DNA of 5,402 bases from contig JAKQBU010000081.1 of assembly GCA_029573975.1 (NCBI GenBank), forward strand, positions 1 through 5,402, in the 5' to 3' direction. The DNA comes from Planctomycetota bacterium. GTDB taxonomy: Bacteria; Planctomycetota; Phycisphaerae; Sedimentisphaerales; SM23-30. Shown piece by piece: positions 5,400-5,402 of this stretch. Position numbers and translations under genes: made by a program. The notes under the pieces were generated by a model. It was not told the origin of the DNA. It saw nothing but the letters and a program-made list of their open reading frames with translations, and ran no database searches. Numbering within the stretch: position 1 is the stretch's first letter; every line of letters begins with the position of its first letter.

Positions 5400-5402
5400 T
5401 CT

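Overview
All genes I can support in this window lie on the minus strand. The core is a tightly packed operon for a sodium-pumping NADH:quinone oxidoreductase (Nqr) type complex. Read in transcription order, from high to low coordinates, it runs nqrB (about 4902-3868), nqrC (3871-3239), nqrD (3233-2613), nqrE (2616-2014), nqrF (2009-906), then a 150-residue protein I do not recognise (901-449). Adjacent genes overlap by 4 nt (ATGA) or are separated by 4-5 nt, so they should form one transcript. A small cysteine-rich DUF2769-like protein is encoded upstream (5340-5092). A redoxin-type lipoprotein begins downstream at 337 and runs off the left edge.

The subunits carry the expected electron path. 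NqrF has a 2Fe-2S domain and FAD/NADH domains. NqrD and NqrE each keep the conserved cysteine pair that ligates the membrane Fe-S centre. NqrC and NqrB both have the TGAT motif for covalent FMN. NqrB keeps the FGG segment associated with the quinone/inhibitor site. Electrons would flow NADH > FAD > 2Fe-2S > Fe-S (D/E) > FMN (C) > FMN (B) > quinone, coupled to Na+ (or possibly H+) export.

Three features are unusual. First, no nqrA lies in its normal place ahead of nqrB: the preceding gene is the DUF2769 gene, and apbE, the FMN transferase gene, is also absent from the window. Second, NqrB, NqrC and NqrF are all shorter than the Vibrio-type subunits, as if this were a compact lineage between Rnf and classical Nqr. 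Third, the nqrB reading frame continues with NqrB-like sequence upstream of any usable in-frame start, while a well-placed Shine-Dalgarno and ATG sit one frame away and meet a stop after two codons.

The organism is a bacterium of moderate GC, probably Gram-negative given the lipoprotein and Nqr. The gene set would suit an anaerobic or facultative lineage such as a planctomycete or a former deltaproteobacterium, but the sequence alone does not settle this.
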